Shown here: positions 40,710-49,696 of the stretch, one piece after another
Layout: each line of letters starts with the position of its first letter
Numbering within the stretch: the first letter of the stretch is position 1
DNA from: Streptomyces sp. SID12488
GTDB taxonomy: Bacteria > Actinomycetota > Actinomycetes > Streptomycetales > Streptomycetaceae
Assembly (NCBI RefSeq): GCF_010548275.1
Contig: NZ_JAAGLT010000014.1
Span: 1 to 64,000, forward strand
Reading direction: 5' to 3'
Length of the DNA stretch: 64,000 nt
Translations under genes and position numbers: made by a program
Notes under the pieces: generated by a model
Seen by the model: only the letters and a program-made list of their open reading frames with translations
Told to the model about the DNA's origin: nothing
Databases searched by the model: none

Positions 40710-41747
40710 GTGGCCGACATTGCCCGCCGCCCGGAGAACCGCTACGGCAACCGTCCGACCATGAAGGACGTGGCCGCGCGCGCCGGGGTCGGTCTGAAGA
40801 CGGTCTCGCGTGTCGTCAACGCCGAACCGGGGGTCACCCCGGAGACCGAGCGCCGCGTCCAGGAGGCGATCGACGCGCTCGGTTTCCGCCGCAACGACAG
40901 TGCGCGGGTGCTGCGCAAGGGCAGTACGGCGAGCATCGGCCTCGTCCTGGAGGATCTCGCCGACCCGTTCTACGGCCCCCTGAGCCGGGCGGTGGAGGAG
41001 ATCGCCCGGGCGCACGGCGCCCTGCTGATCAACGGGTCGAGCGCCGAGGACCCGGACCGCGAGCAGGAGCTGGTGCTGGCGCTGTGCGCACGGCGCGTGG
41101 ACGGGCTGGTGATCATTCCGGCCGGTGACGACCACCGGTACCTGGAGCCGGAGCTGAAGGCGGGCGTCGCCACGGTGTTCGTGGACCGGCCGGCCGGTCA
41201 GATCGACGCCGACGTCGTCCTGTCGGACAGTTTCGGCGGCGCCCGTGACGGTGTGGCCCATCTGATCGCGCACGGCCACCGCCGGATCGGCTTCATCGGC
41301 GACATGCCCCGCATCCACACCTCCGCCGAGCGCCTTCGCGGCTACCGCGCCGCGATGGAGGACGCGGGCATACCGGTCGAGGACGCGTGGATGTCCCTCG
41401 GCGTCACCGACCCGGAGCGGGTGCGCCGCGCGGCCGAGGAGATGCTCACGGCACCCTCTCCGGTCACGGCGGTCTTCGCGGGCAACAACCGCGTGACGGT
41501 GACGGTCGTCCGGGTCCTCAACGAGCAGCGCCGTCCCGTCGCCCTCGTGGGCTTCGACGACTTCGAACTCGCCGACCTGCTCCGGCCGGGCGTCACCGTC
41601 GTCGCCCAGGACGCGGCCCAACTCGGCCGCACGGCCGCCGAACGCCTCTTCCGCCAGCTGGACGGCACTCTGCTCACCCCGGAGCGCATCGAACTCCCGA
41701 CCCGCCTGATCACCCGGGGGTCGGGAGAACTGCCCCCGGCGGACTGA
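40710..41747 (+). CDS. LacI-family regulator
   Basis: A 345-residue repressor. The N-terminal HTH and hinge have MKDVAARAGVGLKTVSRVVN and ALGFRRNDSARVLRKG. The periplasmic-binding-like domain has IGLVLEDLADPFYGPL, GHRRIGFIGD and VALVGFDDFELADLLRPGVT. GTG 40710 gives a 17-residue extension before the HTH; ATG 40761 is the alternative. Its likely targets are the divergent ROK kinase and itself, through the palindrome at 40559. The next gene starts eight bases after its stop. Confidence 0.9.
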   Translation: MADIARRPENRYGNRPTMKDVAARAGVGLKTVSRVVNAEPGVTPETERRVQEAIDALGFRRNDSARVLRKGSTASIGLVLEDLADPFYGPLSRAVEEIARAHGALLINGSSAEDPDREQELVLALCARRVDGLVIIPAGDDHRYLEPELKAGVATVFVDRPAGQIDADVVLSDSFGGARDGVAHLIAHGHRRIGFIGDMPRIHTSAERLRGYRAAMEDAGIPVEDAWMSLGVTDPERVRRAAEEMLTAPSPVTAVFAGNNRVTVTVVRVLNEQRRPVALVGFDDFELADLLRPGVTVVAQDAAQLGRTAAERLFRQLDGTLLTPERIELPTRLITRGSGELPPAD

Positions 41748-41755
41748 TCCCGGGG

Positions 41756-42565
41756 ATGCCCACACTCGAGTCCCTCGGCCTCGCCGAGGCGCCGCGCGAG
41801 CACCCCCTCGGCTATCCGGGCGTGTGGCCGAGCGAGTCCGGGATCCTGGACGGCGACCGGTTCCTCCCCCTTCCTGCCGGCCCGCCGCCCGACTTCCCCC
41901 GCCTCTTCCCCGACCGTGTGCCCGTCCTCGCCGTCGGCTCCAACGCCTGCCCGGGTCAACTGCGGCACAAGATGGCGGAGTTCGACATCCGCGAGCCGCT
42001 CCCGATGACCCGGGCACTGGTTTCCGGGATCGAGGTCGGCGTCTCGGCCCATGTGAGCCGGCTGGGGTACGTCTCCGCGTCACCCTTCAACGCCCCGGGG
42101 AACGTACGGGAGTTGTTCGTCACCTGGCTCGACGCGGACCAGCTCGCCGTCATCGACGCCAGCGAGGGAGTGCCGGTGCCGACAGGGCCGTACGACCGCG
42201 CCTGGCTGCCCTCCCCCGACGTGGGCGTCGAGTTGGAGTCGGGCGAGCGGCTCCCCGGGGTGTACGCCTACGTCAACCGGCGCGGAGTGCTGCACGACGG
42301 GTCCGGAAGTCCGCGTCGGCATCCGGGAGAACGCCGGCTGCTCACCGAACTCCTCGAAGAATCACCGGCGTTGCGGGACCTGTTCGGCGGCACGCCCGAG
42401 GAGTTCTGCGCCCGGGCCCGCTTCGACCGGGACCGGTGCGATCGCGGTACCCGGCTGTTCGCGGCGGAGGGGCTGGTGGTCGCGTCCGGACTGGAGCCGT
42501 ACGTGCGGGCTCAGCAGACCGGGAGTCCGGGCACCGGGGCGTCGTTGTCGCCGCCCTGGAGGTAG
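41756..42565 (+). CDS. Conserved hypothetical protein, perhaps gamma-glutamylcyclotransferase-like
   Basis: A 269-residue soluble protein. VPVLAVGSNACPGQLRHKM recalls the YGSNLxxxQL phosphate loop of gamma-glutamylcyclotransferase-fold proteins, and RLPGVYAYVNRRG fits a later strand; the catalytic Glu cannot be placed with certainty. This fold call is tentative. It begins eight bases after the LacI stop, suggesting co-transcription. The last 55 bases overlap the end of the Ser/Thr kinase gene on the other strand. Confidence 0.6.
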   Translation: MPTLESLGLAEAPREHPLGYPGVWPSESGILDGDRFLPLPAGPPPDFPRLFPDRVPVLAVGSNACPGQLRHKMAEFDIREPLPMTRALVSGIEVGVSAHVSRLGYVSASPFNAPGNVRELFVTWLDADQLAVIDASEGVPVPTGPYDRAWLPSPDVGVELESGERLPGVYAYVNRRGVLHDGSGSPRRHPGERRLLTELLEESPALRDLFGGTPEEFCARARFDRDRCDRGTRLFAAEGLVVASGLEPYVRAQQTGSPGTGASLSPPWR

Positions 42566-44568
42566 ACGTCGCTGACGTAGACACCGGCGTTGCCGCTGTC
42601 GTCGTCGGTCTTCGCCCACCAGACGTTCGTCCACTCGCCGTATGTCTCGCGACGGCCCAGATTCTGCTGACAGTAGAAGTAGTTGGTGCCCTTGTTGAGG
42701 ACGCCGACCTCCGTGCCGGACGCGGTGTACGACTTGGCCCGCTGCCAGACCGAGCAGTTGTACTTGCCGTCACCCGTCGACACGCACGCGGGGTCGGGGG
42801 TGGAGGTCGCGCCACCGCTCGTGGTGCTCCCTCCGGTGGTGCCGGTTCCGCCGGTCGTGCCCGAACCTCCGGTCGTGCCGGTTCCGGTGTCACCGGAGGT
42901 ACCGCCCGAGGTGCCGCCCGAGGTACCGCCGCCCGTCGTACCGCTTCCCGAGGTCTTCGACGGGGCCGGGGTGGTCGCGTCGCCCTCGGGCTCGGCCGCA
43001 CTCGTCCTGCCGGGCGCGGTCGGGGACGGGGACTTCTCGGTGGCCTTTCCGGTGGGCGTGGGATCGGAGAGGTCCAGGTCCGCACGGCCGCTGCCCGTGG
43101 AGGGCGCGGCAGGGCTGTCCTCCGACCCCACCGGCAGGGTGCGCGCCGCTCTGTCGTCCTCCTCGCCGAGCAGCGCCACGGTGACTCCGGCGGCGGCGAG
43201 GACCACAGTGACGGCCACGGCGGCGAGCAACGCCCGTCCCCTGCGGCGGGGTTGGGCGGACGCGGAAGCCGGGGCGGAGAAGGTGGTCGGCGCGGCGAGG
43301 TGACCGGGGTCCGGTGCACCCGGCACGGCCAGGGACCCGGCAGGGTCGAAACCGGGTGTACTGGACGTCATCGGCTCGGGCGGGCCGAAGCCGGGCGGTG
43401 CCTGCTGTGGCTGTGCGGCTTCGGAGGCGGGCGACGCCTGCTCGGCGGGACCGAACCCAGGGGGCACCGGCGGCGCACCGGACTCCGCCGCCTCCCCGGC
43501 CTCGTCGTTCGCACGCACCTCAGGCGCCTCGGGTATTCCGGTCGCAGCCGCCCCGTACGGTCGCAGGCCCGTGGTCGGCGTGTCCGTCGCACCGCTGCCG
43601 CTCGCGGCCGACGCCACCGCCTCCAGCAGGCCGCGCGCCGTCTCCGCGTCCGGGCGGTCCTCAGGCCCCTTCGCCATCAGCTGCCGCAGGACGGGGCCCA
43701 GGGCTCCGGCCTGGCGGGGGTCCGGGAGGGGTTCGGCGACGATCGCGGTGAGCGTGGACCAGGTCGACGTACGGCGGAAGGGCGAGGCGCCCTCGACCGC
43801 CGCGTACAGCGTGGCACCCAGGGCCCAGATGTCGGAGGCGGGACCGGGGTCGTTGCCCTGGGCCCGCTCGGGCGCCAAGTAGTCCAGGGAGCCCACGAGT
43901 TCACCGCTGCGGGTGAGGTTCGTGGCCGAGCCGTCGCCCGGATTGTCCATCGTGGCGATGCCGAAGTCGGTCAGGACGACCCGGCCCGAGGTCTCCAGCA
44001 GGATGTTCCCGGGCTTCACGTCACGGTGCAGGACTCCGACGCGGTGGGCGGCGGCCAGCGCGTCCATCACCTGGGCGCCGATCCGGGCGGCCTCGTGCGG
44101 GTCCAGGGTGCCGCTCTCGCTCAGGACGTCGTCCAGCGAGCGGCCGTTCACCAGCTCCATGACGATCAGCGGGCGGCCGTCGACCTCCGTGACATCGTGC
44201 ACGGCGACCACTCCGGGGTGGCGTATCCGGGCCGCCGCACGGGCCTCGCGCTGCATACGCAGCCGCAGGGCGGCCAGTTCGGGCGCGGCGGCGTCCGTGA
44301 ACGTGCGCAGTTCCTTGACCGCGACCTCACGGCCGAGCACCTCGTCGACCGCACGCCAGACGACGCCCATGCCACCGCGCCCGAGCCGGTCGACGACCCG
44401 GTAACGGCCCGCCAGCAGACGACCGGTCCCGGCAGCCTCTTCCACCGCCGGCTCCGTCGACCGCTCCTCCGGCTGCCCGGCCGCCTGCCCCTGTTCCCCC
44501 GAAGACACCACTGCCCCGTTCGTGTGACCACTCGTACGTCCGTACAGATTACGGGGCGGGTGTGACAC
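42511..44568 (-). CDS. Transmembrane Ser/Thr protein kinase (PASTA-less)
   Basis: A 685-residue Hanks-type kinase. GRGGMGVVWRA is the glycine loop, VAVKEL the catalytic Lys, HRDVKPGNILL (about 180) the catalytic loop, and LTDFGIA the DFG motif; SLDYLAPERA follows. After a Pro/Ala-rich stretch comes a single helix (about 441-465). The extracytoplasmic part has a Gly/Thr-rich linker (repeats of TSGG and GTTGG) and a C-terminal domain of about 90 residues with four cysteines (ACVSTGDGKYNC, NYFYCQQN, PVC). That terminal domain is probably the sensor. The first in-frame GTG is used; a GTG near 44511 is an alternative. Confidence 0.9.
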   Translation of the reverse strand: MSHPPRNLYGRTSGHTNGAVVSSGEQGQAAGQPEERSTEPAVEEAAGTGRLLAGRYRVVDRLGRGGMGVVWRAVDEVLGREVAVKELRTFTDAAAPELAALRLRMQREARAAARIRHPGVVAVHDVTEVDGRPLIVMELVNGRSLDDVLSESGTLDPHEAARIGAQVMDALAAAHRVGVLHRDVKPGNILLETSGRVVLTDFGIATMDNPGDGSATNLTRSGELVGSLDYLAPERAQGNDPGPASDIWALGATLYAAVEGASPFRRTSTWSTLTAIVAEPLPDPRQAGALGPVLRQLMAKGPEDRPDAETARGLLEAVASAASGSGATDTPTTGLRPYGAAATGIPEAPEVRANDEAGEAAESGAPPVPPGFGPAEQASPASEAAQPQQAPPGFGPPEPMTSSTPGFDPAGSLAVPGAPDPGHLAAPTTFSAPASASAQPRRRGRALLAAVAVTVVLAAAGVTVALLGEEDDRAARTLPVGSEDSPAAPSTGSGRADLDLSDPTPTGKATEKSPSPTAPGRTSAAEPEGDATTPAPSKTSGSGTTGGGTSGGTSGGTSGDTGTGTTGGSGTTGGTGTTGGSTTSGGATSTPDPACVSTGDGKYNCSVWQRAKSYTASGTEVGVLNKGTNYFYCQQNLGRRETYGEWTNVWWAKTDDDSGNAGVYVSDVYLQGGDNDAPVPGLPVC

Positions 44569-44601
44569 CGGGAGACCATCGGCGCTGTTGTGACAAGGGA
44601 A

Positions 44602-45909
44602 CTACCTGGGCGACGCCGTGAGGTCGGCCCGGCGCGGGCGTGCGAAGCCGTCGAGGTCGTCCCGGGTCAGGCCGGCCGTCGCCCGGGTCACCTCCGCGAC
44701 GTCGAGGGCGCCGCAGTCCAGGCCGCGCAGCAGATAGCCGCTGAGGGCCTTGGCGGTGGCGGGCTCGTCCATGACGTCGCCGCCGGCGCGGTTGGCGTAG
44801 CGGGAGAGGCGGGCCGCGGCCTGTTCGTAGCCCTCGCGGTAGAAAGCGAAGACGGCCGCGTAACGGGTCGGGATGTGCCGGGGGTGCATGTCCCAGCCCT
44901 GGTAGTAGGCGCGGGCCAGGGCGCGGCGGGTGAGGCCGTAGTGCAGCCGCCAGGCCGCGTGGACCTGCTCGGTCGGGCCGACCGGCAGGACGTTGGTGGA
45001 GCCGTCCGAGACACGTACGCCGGTGCCCGCCGCCGCGACCTGCATGATCGCCTTGGCGTGGTCGGCGGCCGGGTGGTCACTGGCCTGGTGGGCGGCGGAG
45101 ACGCCGAGGCAGGCGCTGTAGTCGAAGGTGCCGTAGTGCAGCCCGGTGGCGCGGCCCTCGGCGGCCTGGATCATCCGGGCGACCGTGGCCGTGCCGTCGG
45201 TGGCGAGGATGGACTGGCTGGTCTCGATCTGGATCTCGAAGCCGATCCGGCCGGGCGTGAGGCCGCGCGCCTTCTCGAACTCCTCCAGCAGCCTCACCAT
45301 GGCGGTGACCTGCTCGGCGTACGTCACCTTGGGCAGGGTGAGGACCAGCCCCGCGGGGAGTCCGCCGGCCTCCATCAGGCCGCTCAGGAAGATGTCGAGG
45401 GTCCTGATGCCCCGGTCGCGCACCGGCGCCTCCATGCACTTCATCCGGATACCCATGTACGGGGCTGCCGTGCCCTTCTCGTACGCCTCGGCGATCAGAC
45501 GGGCCGCGCGGGCCGCCGCCCCGTCCTCCTCGGCGTCCGGGCGCGGGCCGTAGCCGTCCTCGAAGTCGACGCGCAGGTCTTCGATCGGCTCGAGTTCGAG
45601 TTTGGCGCGGACACGGTCGTGGACGGGTTCGGCGAGGTCGCCGGGCAGGCCCAGGACGGCGGCGAAGGAGGCGGCGTCCCGGGCGTGTTCGTCGAGCGCG
45701 GCGAGGGCCTGGTCGCCCCAGGAGCGGATGGTGTCGGCGGCGAACGCGTCCCCGGGGACGTACACGGTGTGCACGGGCTGGCGGGTGCCGGGGTCTCCGG
45801 GGTAGCGGCGCTCCAGCTCCGCGTCGACCGGGGCCAGGGAGGCGCTGATCCCCTCGCTGACGGCACCCGCGAGGCTCGTCACGACCTTCTCCTGCTTGCC
45901 CTGCCCCAT
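44602..45909 (-). CDS. HpcH/HpaI aldolase/citrate lyase-like protein (DUF6986)
   Basis: A 435-residue TIM-barrel protein. VDFEDGYGPRPDAEED is the metal-binding acid patch, GIRMKCMEAP and LTLPKVTYAEQV follow, and FEIQIETSQSIL carries the metal-binding Glu. LHYGTFDYSACLGV closes the barrel. It is related to citrate lyase beta and malyl-CoA lyases. In other Streptomyces I recall this family next to allantoin/glyoxylate genes, which would fit a C-C lyase or isomerase of glyoxylate metabolism. Two IclR-like boxes precede the start. Confidence 0.75.
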   Translation of the reverse strand: MGQGKQEKVVTSLAGAVSEGISASLAPVDAELERRYPGDPGTRQPVHTVYVPGDAFAADTIRSWGDQALAALDEHARDAASFAAVLGLPGDLAEPVHDRVRAKLELEPIEDLRVDFEDGYGPRPDAEEDGAAARAARLIAEAYEKGTAAPYMGIRMKCMEAPVRDRGIRTLDIFLSGLMEAGGLPAGLVLTLPKVTYAEQVTAMVRLLEEFEKARGLTPGRIGFEIQIETSQSILATDGTATVARMIQAAEGRATGLHYGTFDYSACLGVSAAHQASDHPAADHAKAIMQVAAAGTGVRVSDGSTNVLPVGPTEQVHAAWRLHYGLTRRALARAYYQGWDMHPRHIPTRYAAVFAFYREGYEQAAARLSRYANRAGGDVMDEPATAKALSGYLLRGLDCGALDVAEVTRATAGLTRDDLDGFARPRRADLTASPR

Positions 45910-45924
45910 TCCATGCCCTCCATT

Positions 45925-45958
45925 TTCCGCATTACGGAATCAATAATCCGCATAACGA
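45925..45958. promoter_or_regulatory. Two IclR/AllR-like operator boxes, 21 bp apart
   Basis: TTCCGCATTACGGAA (45925-45939) has perfect TTCCG/CGGAA arms. A degenerate second copy, TCCGCATAACGA, sits at 45947-45958; the shared CCGCAT cores are 21 bases apart, two helical turns. They lie 16-50 bases upstream of the DUF6986 gene start. Confidence 0.55.
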
Positions 45959-46100
45959 AGCTAACTGTCGATCTTCGCTCCGGTCAACACCGTCTCGAAG
46001 TGGGATTCCCCATGACCCTTCCCTGGTCACTGCCGACCCGGCACCTTCTTCCGTATTAAGTGGGCAAGGTCCATCCTGACTCCGAAGGGGAGGAGATCGC

Positions 46101-47006
46101 GTGCCGAAAGAGGTCGGAGTGACGCGTCGCCAAGGACTCAAGTCCGTGGCGGTCGCCGCCGTCGCCGTGCCGTTCCTGACCACGGCGGGTTCGTCGAAAC
46201 CGGCGTCGGCCGGCGAGCCCGCGGGCGCCCTGAACGTCATGACGTTCAATGTGCGCTTCGCGACCGTGGTCGACAAGACACCGAGCTGGGCCGTGCGCCG
46301 GCCGGTGATGCGGGAGCTGCTGCGACGCGAGCGCCCGCACATCATCGGAACCCAGGAGGGGCTCTACCAGCAGGTTCGCACGATCGAGAAGGATCTCGGC
46401 GGGCACTACGACTGGATCGGCACCGGCCGGGGCGGTGGCAGCAAGGACGAGTTCATGGCGATCTTCTACGACACCCGAAGACTCGAGCCGCTCGAGTTCG
46501 ATCACTTCTGGCTGTCCGACACCCCGTACACGATCGCTTCCAACACCTGGAAGGCGGACTGGTTGCGCATGGTGACCTGGGTGAAATTCGCCGATCTCGC
46601 CGACGGGAGGCGGGAGTTCTACGTCCTCAACACCCATCTGGACAACGTCAGCCAGTACGCCCGGGAGCGCTCCGCGGGGCTCATCGGCAAGACGATCGCC
46701 GGGTGGGACCCGTCGGCGCCGGTGATCGTCACCGGCGACTTCAACTCGGCCGCCCACGAGAACCGGGTGTACGACCTGATGCTGGCGAACGGGCTCGTGG
46801 ACACCTGGGACGCAGCGGCCTCCCGCGGCCCTCTGTACGGGACGCTCAACTCGTACCGGGCCCCCAAACCCGGCGGCAGGCGCATCGACTGGATCCTGAC
46901 CTCACCGGGGGTGACCACGCACTCGGTGGCGATCAACACCTTCTCGGTGGACGGGATGTACGCGAGCGACCACCTGCCGGTGCAGGCCTCACTGACCCTG
47001 GGATGA
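46101..47006 (+). CDS. Secreted endonuclease/exonuclease/phosphatase-fold protein
   Basis: A 301-residue protein. The N-terminus TRRQGLKSVAVAAVAVPFL has a twin-arginine motif and hydrophobic core, with a likely Ala-type cut near PASAGE. The mature domain has LNVMTFNVRF, IIGTQEGLY (metal Glu), NTHLDN, VTGDFNSA and YASDHLPV (catalytic His), the full EEP set. Such exported enzymes cleave nucleic acids, sphingomyelin or sugar phosphates. GTG 46101 follows GGGGAGGAG. A 16-bp hairpin follows the gene. Confidence 0.88.
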   Translation: MPKEVGVTRRQGLKSVAVAAVAVPFLTTAGSSKPASAGEPAGALNVMTFNVRFATVVDKTPSWAVRRPVMRELLRRERPHIIGTQEGLYQQVRTIEKDLGGHYDWIGTGRGGGSKDEFMAIFYDTRRLEPLEFDHFWLSDTPYTIASNTWKADWLRMVTWVKFADLADGRREFYVLNTHLDNVSQYARERSAGLIGKTIAGWDPSAPVIVTGDFNSAAHENRVYDLMLANGLVDTWDAAASRGPLYGTLNSYRAPKPGGRRIDWILTSPGVTTHSVAINTFSVDGMYASDHLPVQASLTLG

Positions 47007-47007
47007 G

Positions 47008-47049
47008 CCGATGCCCCCGCGACAGGTCGTGCGGTCGCGGGGGCATCGG
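47008..47049. terminator. Bidirectional terminator between EEP protein and etfA
   Basis: CCGATGCCCCCGCGAC (47008-47023) and GTCGCGGGGGCATCGG (47034-47049) form a perfect 16-bp stem with a ten-base loop. It starts two bases after one convergent gene and ends 15 bases before the stop of the other. Confidence 0.85.
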
Positions 47050-47063
47050 ACGGCTCAGGAGGC

Positions 47064-48026
47064 TCAGCCCTTGCGGGTGTTGATCTCCTCGGTGAGCTGC
47101 GGGACGACGTCGAAGAGGTCGCCGACGACGCCGTAGTCGACGAGGTCGAAGATCGGGGCCTCGGCGTCCTTGTTGACGGCCACGATGGTCTTCGAGGTCT
47201 GCATGCCGGCGCGGTGCTGGATGGCGCCGGAGATGCCGTTGGCGATGTAGAGCTGCGGCGAGACGGACTTGCCGGTCTGGCCGACCTGGTTGGTGTGCGG
47301 GTACCAGCCCGCGTCCACCGCGGCGCGCGAGGCGCCGACGGCAGCACCGAGGGAGTCGGCGAGCGCCTCGATGATCGGGAAGTTCTCGGCGCCGTTGACG
47401 CCACGGCCGCCGGAGACGACGATCGCGGCCTCGGTCAGCTCCGGGCGGCCGGTCGACTCGCGCGGGGTGCGCGCGGTGACCTTGGTGCCGGTGGCCTGGG
47501 CGGAGAAGGTGACGTCGAGGGCCTCGACGGCGCCGGCGGCCGGGGCGGCCTCCACGGGGGCGGAGTTCGGCTTGACCGTGATGACCGGGGTGCCCTTGGC
47601 GACACGGGTCTTGGTGGTGAAGGACGCGGCGAACGCGGACTGCGTGGCCACCGGGCCCTCGTCGCCGGCCTCGATGTCGGTGGCGTCGGTGATGATGCCG
47701 GAGCCGATGCGCAGCGCGAGGCGGGCGGCGATCTCCTTGCCCTCGGCGGAGGAGGGGACCAGCACGGCGGCCGGGGAGACGGCGGTGTACGCGGCCTGGA
47801 GGGCGTCGACCTTGGGGACGACCAGGTAGTCGGCGTACTCGGCGGCCTCGTGGGTGAGGACCTTGACGGCGCCGTGCTCGGCGAGCGCACCGGCGGTGGC
47901 GGCGGCACCGGCACCCAGGGCGACGGCGACCGGCTCGCCGATGCGGCGGGCCAGGGTCAGCAGCTCCAGGGTGGGTTTGCGGACGGCGCCGTCCACGTGA
48001 TCGACGTAGACGAGAACTTCAGCCAT
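47064..48026 (-). CDS. etfA: Electron transfer flavoprotein alpha subunit
   Basis: A 320-residue FixB/EtfA. The C-terminal FAD domain holds [57 protein letters not shown] and [13 protein letters not shown], all diagnostic. The N-terminal half is the variable domain. With EtfB it accepts electrons from acyl-CoA dehydrogenases and passes them to the quinone pool. It follows etfB by 75 bases, and AGGAGA lies upstream of the ATG. Confidence 0.96.
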   Translation of the reverse strand: MAEVLVYVDHVDGAVRKPTLELLTLARRIGEPVAVALGAGAAATAGALAEHGAVKVLTHEAAEYADYLVVPKVDALQAAYTAVSPAAVLVPSSAEGKEIAARLALRIGSGIITDATDIEAGDEGPVATQSAFAASFTTKTRVAKGTPVITVKPNSAPVEAAPAAGAVEALDVTFSAQATGTKVTARTPRESTGRPELTEAAIVVSGGRGVNGAENFPIIEALADSLGAAVGASRAAVDAGWYPHTNQVGQTGKSVSPQLYIANGISGAIQHRAGMQTSKTIVAVNKDAEAPIFDLVDYGVVGDLFDVVPQLTEEINTRKG

Positions 48027-48101
48027 GGGACTTCTACTCTCCTGCTTGCGGAAGATGAGGGGCGGTCTGCGGGACGGGGCTCAACGAGCCTCGAACGGGG
48101 C

Positions 48102-48887
48102 CTAGATGAACTTCTGGCCCGCGAGGAACTCGGCGAGCTGCTTGCCGCCCTCGCCCTCGTCCTTGACGATCGTGCCGGCCGTGCGCGCCGGGCGCTGGGT
48201 CGCGGAGTCGACCACGGAGTAGGCGCCCTCCAGACCGACCTCTTCGGCCTCCAGGCCGAGGTCGGACAGGTCCCAGGCCGCAACCGGCTTCTTCTTGGCG
48301 GCCATGATGCCCTTGAAGGACGGGTAGCGCGCCTCACCGGACTGGTCGGTGACCGACACGACAGCCGGGAGGGAGGCCTCCAGCTGCTCGGAGGCGGAGT
48401 CGCCGTCGCGGCGGCCCTTGACGACACCGTCCTCGACGGAGACGTCGGACAGCAGCGTGACCTGCGGGACGCCCAGACGCTCAGCGAGCAGCGCCGGTAC
48501 GACGCCCATGGTGCCGTCGGTGGAGGCCATGCCCGAGATGACCAGGTCGAAGCCGGCCTTCTCGATCGCCTTGGCCAGTACCAGGGAGGTGCCGATGGCG
48601 TCGGTGCCGTGCAGGTCGTCGTCCTCGACGTGGATCGCCTTGTCGGCGCCCATCGACAGGGCCTTGCGCAGCGCGTCCTTGGCGTCCTCGGGGCCGACGG
48701 TCAGGACCGTGATCTCCGCGTCGTCGGCCTCGGCGGCGATCTGCAGCGCCTGCTCGACCGCGTACTCGTCGAGCTCCGAGAGCAGACCGTCCACGTCGTC
48801 ACGGTCGACGGTCAGGTCATCGGCGAAGTGCCGGTCGCCAGTGGCGTCGGGCACGTACTTCACAGTGACAACGATCCTCAAGCTCAC
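48102..48887 (-). CDS. etfB: Electron transfer flavoprotein beta subunit
   Basis: A 261-residue FixA/EtfB. VTVKYVPDATG, DEYAVEQALQIAAEADDAEITVLTVG (nucleotide-binding) and VISGMASTDGTMGVVPALLAERLG are typical. GTG 48887 has AGGAGA six bases upstream. It is the first gene of the etfBA operon. The 250 bp upstream contain a TACAAT -10 and two palindromes, suggesting repressor control. Confidence 0.95.
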   Translation of the reverse strand: MSLRIVVTVKYVPDATGDRHFADDLTVDRDDVDGLLSELDEYAVEQALQIAAEADDAEITVLTVGPEDAKDALRKALSMGADKAIHVEDDDLHGTDAIGTSLVLAKAIEKAGFDLVISGMASTDGTMGVVPALLAERLGVPQVTLLSDVSVEDGVVKGRRDGDSASEQLEASLPAVVSVTDQSGEARYPSFKGIMAAKKKPVAAWDLSDLGLEAEEVGLEGAYSVVDSATQRPARTAGTIVKDEGEGGKQLAEFLAGQKFI

Positions 48888-48996
48888 GCCGGCTCTCCTA
48901 CTGCATCGTCTGTTCCGGGCTGCCTTCCTGCAGGCAGCATAGGCGCCTCAAAGCGGCAGATCCCGATGGGGGCGACCCGCGCTCCGAACGAAATAT

Positions 48997-49008
48997 TACT
49001 CGCCAGTA
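48997..49008. promoter_or_regulatory. TACT-CGCC-AGTA box upstream of etfB
   Basis: A four-bp-arm palindrome in a locally AT-rich stretch (AAATATTACT) about 110 bases upstream of etfB. The pattern resembles TetR-type operators of fatty-acid genes, but the arms are short. Confidence 0.35.
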
Positions 49009-49105
49009 GACCCACATCGCGCCCACTGAGCAAGCGCTTTGACGTGTGACCTTCGCAACGCAGCGTAACCGGAACCGAGCGGCCGCGCAGCATCGCCAAA
49101 ATCAC

Positions 49106-49120
49106 ATTGTACCGATCGGT
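49106..49120 (-). promoter_or_regulatory. Putative etfBA promoter -10 with adjoining palindrome
   Basis: On the minus strand TACAAT (49111-49106) is a consensus -10. Directly upstream is the ten-bp palindrome ACCGATCGGT (49111-49120), sharing one base. It is about 220 bases upstream of the etfB start. Confidence 0.4.
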
Positions 49121-49133
49121 CGAACACCGTCGG

Positions 49134-49652
49134 TCAGTCCCGGAGCCCGTTGAAGCGGCCCTGGTGGTACAGAAGCGGCCGTCCGGAACCCGCGGGATCG
49201 CCCAGGACAACCTCGGCCAGCACGATCCGGTGGTCCCCGGCCGGCACGCGCGTGACGGTCCGGCACACCAGCCACGCCAGGACGCCGTCGAGGACGGGCA
49301 CCCCCTCGGGACCCTCGCGCCAGGTGGTGGGCGCACCGAACCGGTCGGCGCCGCTGCGGGCGAAGGTCGCGGCCAGCTCGTGCTGGTGCTCGCCGAGTAT
49401 GTGGACGCCGACGTGGTCGGCGCCGGATATCGCGGGCCAGCTGGAGGCGCCGGTGCTGATGCCGAAGGAGATGAGCGGGGGTTCGGCGGAGACGGAGGCG
49501 AGGGAGGTCGCGGTGAAGCCGACAGGACCGGCGCTTCCCCGGGCGGTGATCACCGCAACCCCTGCCGCGTGCTGCCGGAAGACGGAGCGCAGGAGGTCGG
49601 GAGAGGCGGGAACGATGGAGTGGGGAGTACCGAGAGCGGGCGTGGCCGTCAT
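49134..49652 (-). CDS. Flavin reductase family protein
   Basis: A 172-residue split-barrel protein. FRQHAAGVAVITARG, GFTATSLASVSAEPPLISFG and NGLRD fit the flavin reductase-like domain that serves two-component monooxygenases by supplying FMNH2 or FADH2. ATG 49652 has AAGGA seven bases upstream. It is preceded at 44 bases by a leader peptide of the HVDLVR type, which often precedes sulfur-assimilation genes, so a sulfonate-monooxygenase partner (SsuE/SsuD-like) elsewhere is a reasonable guess. No monooxygenase lies next to it. Confidence 0.85.
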   Translation of the reverse strand: MTATPALGTPHSIVPASPDLLRSVFRQHAAGVAVITARGSAGPVGFTATSLASVSAEPPLISFGISTGASSWPAISGADHVGVHILGEHQHELAATFARSGADRFGAPTTWREGPEGVPVLDGVLAWLVCRTVTRVPAGDHRIVLAEVVLGDPAGSGRPLLYHQGRFNGLRD

Positions 49653-49696
49653 GGAGTTGTCCTTCTGCGGGAGGCGGTGAGCGGGGCGGTGGCTGC

